A stretch of 36,068 bases of DNA from Rickettsiales bacterium. GTDB lineage: Bacteria; Pseudomonadota; Alphaproteobacteria; Rickettsiales; UBA998. Below are positions 23,366 through 32,499 of this stretch, piece after piece. The stretch lies in the NCBI GenBank assembly GCA_019749855.1, contig JAIEPI010000139.1:1-36068 (forward strand), in the 5' to 3' direction. Positions within the stretch are counted from its first letter, which is position 1. The number at the start of each line of letters is the position of its first letter. The translations under genes were made by a program, and so were the position numbers. The notes beneath the pieces were generated by a model. It searched no databases, was not told where the DNA came from, and saw only the letters and a program-made list of their open reading frames with translations.

Positions 23366-24193
23366 CTACGCACTGTCCCATTCAGGTGCCCAGGATGGGT
23401 TAATCAGACGACCGTCAGGGCTCGCCAAAGCGTCAACAACCTGCATTTCGTGTGGGCTTAATGTAAAGTCGAAAATTGCAATATTGCTCAACATATGCTG
23501 ATGTTGCGCTGCTTTGGGAATGGCCACCACCCCTTCTTGTTGCATCAGCCAGCGCAGAGCAATCTGTGCCACACTACGACTGTGATTATTGGCGATTGTT
23601 GAAATTTCTGGTGCCTGCAACAATTTGTTCCGCGCTAACGGGCTGAAAGCGGTCATGAACATTCCATGTGATCTGGTCCATTGCATAACCGCGTTTTGTG
23701 ATAAAAACGGGTGATATTCCACCTGATTACAGGCCAGCCGATCGGGTAACATCGCCTCGGCCTGCTTTAAAAGTGCAACAGGAAAGTTACTCACGCCGAT
23801 TAAACGGGTGAAGCCCTCACGGCAAAGACCCTCAAGCGCCTCAAGGCTCTCTTCTAGCGGCACTTCCGTGACCGGCCAGTGCAGGAGCAGGAGATCCACG
23901 TAGTCAGTCCCAAGCTTTTTGAGACTCTTGATCACGGAGCTGCGCATCGATTCTGCACCCATGTGATCGCGCCATATCTTGGTTACTAAGAATACTTCGT
24001 GCCGCGACACATGACTGCTCTGAATACCGGCCCCGACCTCCTCTTCATTATCGTAGGCCTGCGCAGTATCGATATGACGATAGCCCGCATCAAGCGCGCC
24101 TTTGACTCCGGCAATACACTCGGCTCCACCCAGTTTCCATGTGCCAAAGCCTAAACGAGGTATTTCAATCGATTGGCATGTTAAATACTGCAT
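23366..24193 (-). CDS. Aldo/keto reductase
   Basis: A 275-residue NADPH-dependent reductase of the aldo/keto family, close in pattern to 2,5-diketo-D-gluconate reductase-like enzymes. The catalytic tetrad is visible: Asp42 and Tyr47 (RHIDTAQAYDNEEEVG), Lys72 (VTKIW) and His105 (LLHWP). GVSNFPVALL and the C-terminal IPKAAQHQHMLSN cofactor-binding segment are typical. AGGA precedes the ATG at a good distance. It ends 1 nt after the GGDEF gene, which converges on it. The natural substrate cannot be read from sequence. Confidence 0.93.
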   Translation of the reverse strand: MQYLTCQSIEIPRLGFGTWKLGGAECIAGVKGALDAGYRHIDTAQAYDNEEEVGAGIQSSHVSRHEVFLVTKIWRDHMGAESMRSSVIKSLKKLGTDYVDLLLLHWPVTEVPLEESLEALEGLCREGFTRLIGVSNFPVALLKQAEAMLPDRLACNQVEYHPFLSQNAVMQWTRSHGMFMTAFSPLARNKLLQAPEISTIANNHSRSVAQIALRWLMQQEGVVAIPKAAQHQHMLSNIAIFDFTLSPHEMQVVDALASPDGRLINPSWAPEWDSA

Positions 24194-24569
24194 CTGTTAT
24201 CCTATGTAATGTTTAAACACGCCATTTTATTCCATAATGATGGCTCAGATGGATACAAGCCTGTGCGTCAATACGCTATCCTCTTTAAAAAAATGCAAAA
24301 AGCCAAACACAGCTTTTTGTGCGATGCAAACAAGTCACAAAAACATCATCACCGACTAAATTCGCGCAAAGTTTGCAAAGAGAAAAACACAGTCCGGTCC
24401 CGTGTAAATAAAGCGGAAATCCCCATGTTTCATATGGCTTGTCATGCTACCGGAACTATTATCTTTACTAATTATCAGCAGGGTATTGCAATTTATAGTT
24501 GTGTTGACACATTATTATTGCAAGCGGTAACGATTGTACAAATACGTAGCTTTTCAACTTTGGGTAATT
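24194..24569 (+). promoter_or_regulatory. Intergenic region with a probable promoter for the signalling operon
   Basis: About 375 nt with no convincing gene; the long open frame here has no gene-like composition. TTGACA at 24504-24509 is followed after 17-18 nt by GTAACG/TAACGA, a fair -35 with a poor -10, about 40 nt before the first gene of the chemoreceptor operon. An A-rich tract lies at 24287-24420. Confidence 0.4.
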
Positions 24570-25622
24570 ATGCGCTCCGAAGCACAACCATTGGGCTTAC
24601 TGAATCATGACTACGGCAACCTTTTGGCAAGTGATGCTCCTGTTTCTACGGCGTACCTTACAGCGCCAGAGCCCGATAACCAGCATCAGCAGCTTTTCAT
24701 CGCAACGTTGAACTTAGTGCAACACTGCATTGAAAGTGCCTGCACTGACGTCACAGTTCAGACCGATATTATATCGGCCCGCTTCCGTGACATGGCGTCG
24801 CAAGCTCTTGTGCAGGCCAATAACGTGGATGCACTGACAGCGCGCGGCGAACTCGTCACGATTGATGATCAGCAAATGCCGCTGGATGAGGCGCTGAACA
24901 TGGTGAGCCAAACCTTGGATACCTCCATTGATAAAATTCTTTCCATTACCAAATTGGCGCTGACGATGGCGACACAGTTTGATCGCGCACAAGAACGACT
25001 AAAGGACATTACCGGACTGGTGGGGTCGATTCGTAAAATTACCAAGCAAACCAGACTTCTTGCTCTAAATGCGGCGATTGAGGCACAGGCAGCTGGAGAA
25101 GCTGGCCTTGGATTTGCGGTGGTTTCTGAAGAAGTGAAATCTCTGGCAACGGACATTCAGGATTTATCCTGCCATATGGAAAGCTGCATCGGCGAAGTTG
25201 CAGATAGCGTCTCAAAAAGCTACGCGTCTCTTAAAGCGTCTGCGGAAATTGATATGTCTGAAAACATTCTCCTGCGGGCAAAAGTCGGTGACATCATGGA
25301 CTCCGTATGTGAGCAGAATGCCGCTTTTCAGGCCATGCTACGTGGCACCTCCTCCCATTCCCGTGAGCTGGCAGAGACCATCTCGCAAACTGTCGTCAGC
25401 TTACAGTTTCAAGACCGTGTCTGTCAGTATCTGCGTAATGGCGCGAGCGCGTTAAGCGTCTATGCCCAAAGCGAAACACCACCCGATATTGAAAAAGTCA
25501 TTGCCTCACTCAGCCTGACAGATCTGCGTGACTATCTGCGACGCGCGATTGGCTTGGCATCCGAAGATAGCTCGTCGTTAGCCGCCAGTGACAAAGGGGA
25601 CTTCGATGTTGAACTTTTTTAG
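24570..25622 (+). CDS. Soluble MCP-like signalling protein
   Basis: A 350-residue protein without membrane segments. The central helical part contains the methyl-accepting signalling hairpin tip: GSIRKITKQTRLLALNAAIE, AQAAGEAGLGFAVVSEEVKS. The N-terminal ~100 residues are of unknown type. It would interact with a CheA/CheW-type complex or, given the neighbours, with CheB-linked signalling. The start at 24570 (ATG) is preferred over an upstream TTG at 24534. Its stop lies 45 nt before the large MCP gene. It lacks a C-terminal tethering pentapeptide; it ends in DFDVELF. Position suggests it works with the transmembrane MCP downstream. Confidence 0.85.
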   Translation: MRSEAQPLGLLNHDYGNLLASDAPVSTAYLTAPEPDNQHQQLFIATLNLVQHCIESACTDVTVQTDIISARFRDMASQALVQANNVDALTARGELVTIDDQQMPLDEALNMVSQTLDTSIDKILSITKLALTMATQFDRAQERLKDITGLVGSIRKITKQTRLLALNAAIEAQAAGEAGLGFAVVSEEVKSLATDIQDLSCHMESCIGEVADSVSKSYASLKASAEIDMSENILLRAKVGDIMDSVCEQNAAFQAMLRGTSSHSRELAETISQTVVSLQFQDRVCQYLRNGASALSVYAQSETPPDIEKVIASLSLTDLRDYLRRAIGLASEDSSSLAASDKGDFDVELF

Positions 25623-25667
25623 AAAAAACTTGTCCCCAAACTTTAATTCTCAAACGGAGTGTGCCCC

Positions 25668-28325
25668 ATGCTTTCCCGCTTAACCATCCGTCTTCGCATC
25701 ATGGCTGGAATGGCCTTACTCATGGTCCTGATGACCATCTCAGGGGGGCAGATGCTGTTGGGCATAAGACATGTAAAAAATCAGTTTGAATCGATTACTA
25801 GTATTTCGTCACAGCTAGTGAATTTATCCGCGCTTGATAAAAAATTGGCAGAGATTAATCTTCTGGCAAATCAGTTTCGATATAGCACTGAAAAACAATT
25901 TTTTGATCAGCTATTATCAAAAATTGATGGTGCATATGAAGATCTGGATTCTTTTGAGAAAGTTTCACGCGAAAAAGAGGATAAAGAAAAAATTTCGGTG
26001 CTGAAAGCAGACCTGAAATCATATCGTGAAGATGCCATAAAAATGGCTGAGTTGCTTGAACTCCGCAATAAACTAGTCACTGAGACCATGGATGTGCTTG
26101 GGCCACAAATCAGCTCTGAGCTTGATGCATTCCAAAAAGAAACATCAGGCATCGCAGACATATCTGCGATTGCAGAGCAATTGCCTGAGGATTTTCTTGC
26201 CCTTCGCCTGCAAGCGATGAAATTTCTAGTCGATAACAAGGCTATCCACGCTGAGAGATTCCATTCTCTCAAAAAGAAAGTCACCGAAGATATTATGTCT
26301 GTGAATCGTAACAGTCTTCCCGCATCGGAACAAAAAAAACTAGAGCAGATTGCTGAAAAATCTTCCAATTATTTCGATGCTTTTGGGCGTGTTCAACAAA
26401 CAATCGACATGCGAAATGAGCTATTTAAGCAAAAAATGGCCGGCACAATCTCTCAATTGACCTCAGCATCCGATTTACTCACAGATGAGCACGTTACAGA
26501 ACAACGTAACATTATTACAGGTGAGTCGGCTCAGCTAGGTAGCCTGAGCGTTATGTCTATCGTAATTTTTGCTGTTGCATTGGCGCTTGGCACATTGGGT
26601 GCGGTGTTAATTACTCGCAGCATCACCCGGCCATTGGGAACCGTCGTCACCACGATCAATCACCTGTCGCAGGGAAAAGCCGATATTGACTTGGTTGAGG
26701 ACACACACAAAACGGAAATTGGAGAATTGCTGCGTGCCTGTGTCAAGCTACGTGAAACAGTCGGTAAAAATCTGACCTTACAAACAATGGTCGATAACCT
26801 CGCCATGCCAGTCATGATGGCTGATAGTCATTTTAACATTACCTACATGAATACTGCCAGTACACAGGCGCTTCAGAAGGTGGAGAAGTTCCTGCCCGTA
26901 CCCATCAACCGAATCGTTGGCTCCAGTATCGATATTTTCCATAAAAATCCAGCGCACCAACGTGGAATTCTGCATGATCGCGCACGCCTGCCATTCAGCA
27001 CGAAGTTCAAAATTGGACCCGAATGGCTGGCTTTAACCGCCAAGCAGCTCCCAAGCCATGATGGCTCTTTCAGCGGTGCTTTCATCGATTGGCGCTTAGT
27101 GACAGAGGATGTCCTTGCACGTGAAAGCGAGGCATTGGCACAAACAAGCATTAACGAACTTATCGCCAATGCACAGGCCGGTAATCTCGCGCAACGTATA
27201 GATGCCAGCCAGCTGGATGGTTTTTACAAGTCACTGGCAGACGGCATGAACAGTCTGATGGATACCGTGATTAAACCAGTGGGCTCTGCCATTGAAGTGG
27301 TGCGATATCTGGCCCATGGCGATCTGACGCATACGATGGAAGGTCAATACGCTGGCTCTTTTAGCGACATGCAGCAGGCACTGAATGATACCATTCATAA
27401 ACTTCGTGATATGGTGCGCCAGATTCGTGACATGTCAGAATCAGTGAGTTCTTCCGCCTCTGAAATTGCTGATGGCAGTCAGGATCTCTCAAGCCGCACA
27501 GAGAGTCAGGCCTCCTCATTAGAAGAGACAGCCGCCTCGATGGAGGAAATGACGGGAACCGTGAAGCAAAACGCGCAAAGTGCACGGGACGCGAGCAATT
27601 TCTCCAAGGAAACCAATACGGTCGCCACACGTGGCGGTGAGGTCGTCTCCACCGCCATCAGCGCGATGAATGCCATTGAACAATCGTCGCAAAAAATCTC
27701 CGATATTATCGGCGTGATTGATGAGATTGCTTTCCAAACCAACCTGCTGGCACTGAATGCCGCTGTTGAGGCGGCACGTGCCGGTGAAGCGGGCAAAGGA
27801 TTTGCGGTGGTGGCCAGTGAGGTACGGGCGCTCGCTGGGCGCTCCTCCTCTGCTTCTAAAGAGATCAAAATGCTGATTCAGGAGAGTGTCGCTCAGGTAA
27901 AAAGCGGCTCAGAGTTAGTGAATAATACTGGGGTGACGCTTCAGGAGATCATCAGTTCGGTGGCGCGTGTCTCGGATATTGTCAGCTCTATCGCGCACGC
28001 CTCTCAGGAGCAGTCCCTTGGCATTAATCAGATTAATACCACCGTCACCCAGATGGACGAGATGACGCAGCAAAATGCGGCACTGGTTGAGGAAACAGCC
28101 GCTGCCTCACAGTCACTGGCCCAAAAAGGTGAGGATCTCAAGAAACTGATTGGTTATTTCCGCCTCAATGAGAGCGATCAGGCCTCGTCAACATCAAAGC
28201 AAAGCACACATCAGGCGGAATCGAGTAAAAAACAATCTACGACGAAACGTCCGGTTAAAACGTCTAAGCCAAACGGAAAGCATGGCCCTGAGCAGCATGC
28301 TGAAGCCGGTTGGGAGGAGTTTTAA
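25668..28325 (+). CDS. Transmembrane methyl-accepting chemotaxis protein with a PAS-like domain
   Basis: An 885-residue chemoreceptor. Order of parts: TM1 near residues 9-30; a long helical periplasmic ligand region to ~288; TM2 ~290-313; HAMP (RSITRPLGTVVTTINHLSQG) to ~365; a PAS-like domain (~370-480, NLAMPVMMADSHFNITYMN); a second HAMP-like repeat (~500-580); and the signalling hairpin, with tip EIAFQTNLLALNAAVEAARA and GEAGKGFAVVASEVRALAGR. A Ser/Lys-rich linker leads to the last residues, GWEEF, which matches the xWxxF pentapeptide that tethers CheR and CheB. The start at 25668 is chosen because CGGAG sits 8 nt before it. The cheB gene begins 3 nt after the stop. Confidence 0.95.
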   Translation: MLSRLTIRLRIMAGMALLMVLMTISGGQMLLGIRHVKNQFESITSISSQLVNLSALDKKLAEINLLANQFRYSTEKQFFDQLLSKIDGAYEDLDSFEKVSREKEDKEKISVLKADLKSYREDAIKMAELLELRNKLVTETMDVLGPQISSELDAFQKETSGIADISAIAEQLPEDFLALRLQAMKFLVDNKAIHAERFHSLKKKVTEDIMSVNRNSLPASEQKKLEQIAEKSSNYFDAFGRVQQTIDMRNELFKQKMAGTISQLTSASDLLTDEHVTEQRNIITGESAQLGSLSVMSIVIFAVALALGTLGAVLITRSITRPLGTVVTTINHLSQGKADIDLVEDTHKTEIGELLRACVKLRETVGKNLTLQTMVDNLAMPVMMADSHFNITYMNTASTQALQKVEKFLPVPINRIVGSSIDIFHKNPAHQRGILHDRARLPFSTKFKIGPEWLALTAKQLPSHDGSFSGAFIDWRLVTEDVLARESEALAQTSINELIANAQAGNLAQRIDASQLDGFYKSLADGMNSLMDTVIKPVGSAIEVVRYLAHGDLTHTMEGQYAGSFSDMQQALNDTIHKLRDMVRQIRDMSESVSSSASEIADGSQDLSSRTESQASSLEETAASMEEMTGTVKQNAQSARDASNFSKETNTVATRGGEVVSTAISAMNAIEQSSQKISDIIGVIDEIAFQTNLLALNAAVEAARAGEAGKGFAVVASEVRALAGRSSSASKEIKMLIQESVAQVKSGSELVNNTGVTLQEIISSVARVSDIVSSIAHASQEQSLGINQINTTVTQMDEMTQQNAALVEETAAASQSLAQKGEDLKKLIGYFRLNESDQASSTSKQSTHQAESSKKQSTTKRPVKTSKPNGKHGPEQHAEAGWEEF

Positions 28326-28328
28326 GCC

Positions 28329-29354
28329 ATGACATATCGCGTTTTGCTGATTGATTATTCTCATTTTATGCGTGAAATGCTGTGCTGCCTGATTGAAAGC
28401 GATGGCGATATTGAAGTCGTCGGCATGGCGGGTGATTTTGAATCATCACTCAAGCTTAAGCGTCAGCTGCAGCCGGATGTGATTCTGCTCGATGCCGATT
28501 TGGCAGGTATGCATGGTCGCGCTTTTTTAGAACAGATCATTGAAAAGCAGAGCGCTCCGGTGATTATGATTTCATCCCTGACGCGACGCAATGTTGATAT
28601 CAGTCTGCGCGCTTTAGAAATGGGGGCGTTTGATGTGGTGACTAAGTCTGCCGCCACTTCAAGAGAAATGTCGCATCTGCGCCAGCAACTCATCCTACAG
28701 ATTAAATCCGCGAGTATGGTTTGCAAAACATTGCTACCCGTTAATCGTAGCCTTTTTTTACAGCAGGCAAAACTCCGCTCGCAATCCTTTCAGCGGCAGT
28801 TAATTGCGATCGGTGCCTCCAGCGGTGGCGTGGAGACACTCAGTTTTCTGATGAGTCAGCTACCCATCGGGCTGCCGCCGATTCTCATTACCCAGCATTT
28901 ACCTGAAGCCTTTTTGGCACCTATGGCGGAGCGACTTAATATGCATTCTGCCATCAACGTACGCCCTGCACAGGTTGGCGAAAATTTACAATCTGGCCAT
29001 GCTTACATTGCCAACACCACATCACAGCTTGGGCTGTCTGCCAATGGCAGCCTCTTTGTTTCAGCGAACCCCCACGTGACCACCCATATCGAACAACGCC
29101 CGTCGGTGGACATCATGTTTTACCAGGCGGCAAAAAAAATGGGGGAACGCTCGATGGGCATCATCCTGACCGGAACAGGCAAAGATGGATCAGAAGGCCT
29201 GCGCGCCATGCGGGATGCCGGCGCCTGTACTTTGGGTCAAACACCTGAGAGTAGCATCGCATCCGATATGCCGTCACAGGCCATTGAGCGTGGCGCGGTG
29301 CAACAGGAAGTGGCACTTAGCGCACTGCCGCAGGCAATTATGGAATTATGCTAA
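28329..29354 (+). CDS. cheB: Protein-glutamate methylesterase CheB
   Basis: Removes methyl groups from, and deamidates, chemoreceptors to adjust their sensitivity. The N-terminal receiver (1-~120) has Asp55 in ILLDADLAG as the phospho-acceptor and Lys106 in VTKSA. The acidic pair reads IDYS, so one Asp is Tyr10, which may weaken phosphorylation. The methylesterase domain (~155-341) has the catalytic triad Ser164 (IGASSGG), His190 (TQHLP) and Asp286 (GTGKDG), the same numbers as enterobacterial CheB. The ribosome site GGAGGAG lies in the codons for the GWEEF end of the MCP. No cheR, cheA or cheW is in the window, so the phosphodonor is unknown. Confidence 0.93.
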   Translation: MTYRVLLIDYSHFMREMLCCLIESDGDIEVVGMAGDFESSLKLKRQLQPDVILLDADLAGMHGRAFLEQIIEKQSAPVIMISSLTRRNVDISLRALEMGAFDVVTKSAATSREMSHLRQQLILQIKSASMVCKTLLPVNRSLFLQQAKLRSQSFQRQLIAIGASSGGVETLSFLMSQLPIGLPPILITQHLPEAFLAPMAERLNMHSAINVRPAQVGENLQSGHAYIANTTSQLGLSANGSLFVSANPHVTTHIEQRPSVDIMFYQAAKKMGERSMGIILTGTGKDGSEGLRAMRDAGACTLGQTPESSIASDMPSQAIERGAVQQEVALSALPQAIMELC

Positions 29355-29375
29355 GTAGCGGCTCAGAGATATTTT

Positions 29376-29711
29376 ATGGAAATTGAGTTTCATAGTGATA
29401 CCACAGGACTTCACGCCCGCTTCTGTGGTCGCTCTTCCTTTGGTGATTACAAAGAGATGGAGAAACTGTGTCTGTGCATTGAGCAATCACAAAACCCTAA
29501 TAAAAGTATCGTGATTGACCTGAGCCGTCTTGATTTTGTTGACTCCGCCGGGCTGGGCCTGTTGCTTTTACTCAAAGAGCACTGCGAACGGTGTCAGGTG
29601 CGTGTTTCAATCGCAAACCCCCAGGGGCAGGTGCGTAAAATGCTGGAGGTCTCACGATTAAACGAACTATTTGGCTTGCCATATCAGGAAAAGCATCGTG
29701 ATACACGCTGA
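29376..29711 (+). CDS. STAS-domain protein (anti-anti-sigma factor-like)
   Basis: A 111-residue single STAS domain. IVIDLSRLDFVDSAGLGLLL carries the phosphorylatable serine (Ser57 in DSAGLG), as in SpoIIAA/RsbV. In partner switching such a protein is phosphorylated by an RsbW-type kinase and reactivated by a PP2C phosphatase, which is the product of the next gene. No kinase or sigma factor is nearby. The gene follows cheB by 21 nt and overlaps the phosphatase gene by 14 nt, so all are in one operon. Confidence 0.92.
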   Translation: MEIEFHSDTTGLHARFCGRSSFGDYKEMEKLCLCIEQSQNPNKSIVIDLSRLDFVDSAGLGLLLLLKEHCERCQVRVSIANPQGQVRKMLEVSRLNELFGLPYQEKHRDTR

Positions 29712-30882
29712 TATATCTTCTATCCGCTTTGGAGATTTACGCGTTCTGATCGTCGATGATTCACGACAAAGTCTACTCATTGCCTCTTCCATTCTGCGAA
29801 AACAGGGTATCACGCAGATTTTCTTTGCAGAGAATGGTCAACAGGCTCTCACCGCCGCGATGGAACATTTGCCTGACTTGATTTTGCTGGATTTGTTGAT
29901 GCCTCAGCTTGATGGCTATGCGTTTTGTCGCGCCATTCGCCAGCAACCCGGCTTTCAGGAAACGCCGATTATTGTGCAAACCGGCGTCGAAGATGCGAAT
30001 GGTCTGGCGCAAGCATTCGAAGCGGGTGCCAGCGATTTTGTGCGAAAACCCATTCACGCCAGCGAGTTAATTGCGCGCACGAAGGTGCATCTGGAACGGC
30101 TCGCCTTGTTAAAAATCATCAACACCCAAAACCGCCAGTTCAAGGATGAGTTACAAGCCGCAAAAGTGATGCAGGAAATGATCCTGCCGAGCACGACCAC
30201 CGTACATGAATTGCAAACGAATTATCATCTGGATTTAGCAGTGCATCACCAGCCCTGCCAGTCACTTTCAGGGGATTTATGGTCGGCCTTCGCGCTCGAC
30301 GATCACCAGATAGCATTTTATCAGGTGGATTTCTCCGGCCACGGCATTCTTGCTGCCATGAACAGCTTTCGTTTTCATGCGCTGACTCAGGCACGCCTAT
30401 TGCCCTCAAATGAGCCAGGTGCCTATCTGGATAAACTCAATCATTCATTGCGAGATGTGCTGCCACGCCATTGTTTTGCCACCATATTTTATGGGGTGCT
30501 CGACACAAAGCGCAGTGAGTTGCGTTATGCTACGGCGGCACACACCGCGCCGATCATTTTACGAAAATGCGGTGCACTAGAAAGTCTGAATGCGCATGGC
30601 TTTCCACTGAGTGCCGTGTCGCAAGCGAATTATGAAACACGCTGTACCGAGTTTAATTCAGGCGATCAATTGCTACTCTATAGTGATGCGCTGGTGGAGC
30701 GTTGGGAGGGATTCGACGAGACTTCGCTCCACGCCTTAATGCAACAAACCACCTCCTTAGTCAGAAAAAATACTTCGAGTGCCCATGATATGCTGGAGCA
30801 TATTCTTGCTTCCTTTAATGAATCGCGTGGTTTTGTACCGCTGGAAGATGATCTCTCAATTATCGTGATTCGGCGGCACTAG
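29698..30882 (+). CDS. Response regulator fused to a PP2C/SpoIIE phosphatase
   Basis: A 394-residue protein. The N-terminal receiver (~14-130) is intact: Asp20/Asp21 (LIVDDS), phospho-acceptor Asp65 (ILLDLLMP), Thr95 and Lys117 (RKPI). The C-terminal PP2C-type domain (~150-394) has SLSGDLWSAFALDD, VDFSGHGILAAM and the closing EDDLSIIVI, which together bind the two metal ions. It probably dephosphorylates the STAS protein encoded just upstream, under control of phosphorylation of its receiver (RsbU-like architecture). The start is GTG at 29698, with AGGA 8 nt before it; an earlier in-frame start would overlap the STAS gene further. Its stop overlaps that of xseA at CTAG (30879-30882). Confidence 0.92.
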   Translation: MIHADISSIRFGDLRVLIVDDSRQSLLIASSILRKQGITQIFFAENGQQALTAAMEHLPDLILLDLLMPQLDGYAFCRAIRQQPGFQETPIIVQTGVEDANGLAQAFEAGASDFVRKPIHASELIARTKVHLERLALLKIINTQNRQFKDELQAAKVMQEMILPSTTTVHELQTNYHLDLAVHHQPCQSLSGDLWSAFALDDHQIAFYQVDFSGHGILAAMNSFRFHALTQARLLPSNEPGAYLDKLNHSLRDVLPRHCFATIFYGVLDTKRSELRYATAAHTAPIILRKCGALESLNAHGFPLSAVSQANYETRCTEFNSGDQLLLYSDALVERWEGFDETSLHALMQQTTSLVRKNTSSAHDMLEHILASFNESRGFVPLEDDLSIIVIRRH

Positions 30883-32393
30883 AAAAGACTGCCCTGATTG
30901 GGAGGTTTTGCCATAGTAGCTTTTTTCTGACGTTTGGTTGGTGTGGCATGATGCGCTGAATATGTTTGGCCTGCTTCCCACCGTCTCACCTGCGCCTCCC
31001 CGTCATGGAATTGTAAGGTCACGCTATCATTCGGCAATAACGCACAGGATGAAACGGTCTGGCCACCTGCATCACGCACCAGTACATAGCCACGTCGCAA
31101 AACCTCGCGATAATCGAGTGTCTCGAGCATCCGTGCCAATGCGGCGACTCGCTCAGTACGTCTGGCAATTTGCTGATGCAGCAGCGGCGTCGCCAGACGC
31201 ATAGCCACTAACTGGAATCCATCACCCGCACGCATCAAGCACGCGCGCCCATTCACCATTAAAAGGCGTGTAGAAATCTGTAAATTTAGCTCAGAATCGC
31301 GCAGCCGTTGCCGCAGGCGCTCTGGTGCAAGTGAGGAGTGAAAACGCGATAGTTGCACCTGTTTATGCTGTAAAAACTGGCGTGGTGCGTGGCTAAGTCG
31401 CTCACTGAAGCTGTCCAAGCGCTGCTGTGCCTGCGCCAGAAAATCTTCCGGTCGTGGCAAACCTCGGCTCAGACCCACCAGCCGCTCACGCCGACTCACT
31501 AGCCCGTGCTGCGTGGCGCGGGCCATGCGCAGGTTTGATTCCTGCAGATAAAACTGCAGCTCCGTGCGCACAGGCAAGGCCATCTCAGCAGCGGCTGTGG
31601 GGGTCGGTGCACGTCGGTCAGCCACGTAATCAATGAGCGTGGTGTCGGTTTCATGCCCCACCGCTGAGATGAGTGGAATGTCAGAGGCCGCGGCGGCCCT
31701 CACCACGATTTCTTCATTGAAACACCATAAATCTTCCGTGGAACCACCGCCGCGCCCCACGATCAACAGATCGGGACGGGGAATCACACCGCCGGCTTTT
31801 AACTGATTAAAGCCAGCAATCGCGGTGGCAATCTCCAACGCCGCCCCCTCGCCCTGTACGCGCACCGGCCAAAGCAGGACATGACAGGGGAAACGATCGG
31901 CCACGCGATGCAAAATATCCCGAATCACCGCACCGGTCGGCGAGGTCACCACCCCAATGACCTTTGGCAGGAAGGGAAGTGGTTGCTTGCGCGCTTCATC
32001 AAACAGCCCTTCGCGCCGCAATGCTTCCTTGCGTTGCTCCAATAAGGCAAGCAGCGCTCCGGCTCCGGCAGGCTCCAGATGTTCCACAATCAACTGATAT
32101 TTTGATTGCCCGCCATAGGTACTGATGCGCCCTGTAGCATAGACTTCCAGACCCATTTGCAACAGCGCATTGAAACGACTGGCAGTGCCTTTCCAGCAGA
32201 CAGCGGCGAGGACGGCTTTATCGTCTTTAAGATCAAAATAGCTATGTCCAGAGCTTTGGCGAACGACTTTAGAAATTTCACCGCGCACGCGTACATGGTC
32301 GAACTGCTGCTCTATGACATTTTTGACCGCGCCAGAGATCTCACTGACGCTGTAAGTTGGCTGATTATGGCTTAAAGGGGGGCTGTCCATCAT
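30879..32393 (-). CDS. xseA: Exodeoxyribonuclease VII large subunit
   Basis: The catalytic subunit of exonuclease VII, which degrades single-stranded DNA from both ends with the small subunit XseB. The N-terminal OB-fold (YSVSEISGAVKNVIEQQF, VRVRGEISKVV, HSYFDLKDD) is followed by the core: GVVTSPTGAVIRDI, LIVGRGGGSTEDLWCFNEE and AVGHETDTTLIDYVADRRAP. A coiled coil and a C-terminal YREVLRRGYVLVRD segment complete it. The length of 504 residues is slightly longer than the E. coli protein. Two adjacent ATG codons (32393 and 32390) follow AGGA. xseB is not in the window. The gene is divergent from purD. Confidence 0.96.
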   Translation of the reverse strand: MMDSPPLSHNQPTYSVSEISGAVKNVIEQQFDHVRVRGEISKVVRQSSGHSYFDLKDDKAVLAAVCWKGTASRFNALLQMGLEVYATGRISTYGGQSKYQLIVEHLEPAGAGALLALLEQRKEALRREGLFDEARKQPLPFLPKVIGVVTSPTGAVIRDILHRVADRFPCHVLLWPVRVQGEGAALEIATAIAGFNQLKAGGVIPRPDLLIVGRGGGSTEDLWCFNEEIVVRAAAASDIPLISAVGHETDTTLIDYVADRRAPTPTAAAEMALPVRTELQFYLQESNLRMARATQHGLVSRRERLVGLSRGLPRPEDFLAQAQQRLDSFSERLSHAPRQFLQHKQVQLSRFHSSLAPERLRQRLRDSELNLQISTRLLMVNGRACLMRAGDGFQLVAMRLATPLLHQQIARRTERVAALARMLETLDYREVLRRGYVLVRDAGGQTVSSCALLPNDSVTLQFHDGEAQVRRWEAGQTYSAHHATPTKRQKKATMAKPPNQGSLF

Positions 32394-32499
32394 TCCTGCT
32401 TGTCATGCCTAGCCACCATCGGGTAAAGGTGGTTCGGTCAAGGTGCGTGCTGCATGCATCCTAACCAATAGAAAAAAAAACGGCAAAAAACAACTTATC

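Noticed and set aside
24209..24610. Plus-strand open frame of 133 codons before the MCP-like gene
   Set aside because: Composition is not protein-like, it has no ribosome site or recognisable domain, and it overlaps the probable promoter and the start of the next gene.
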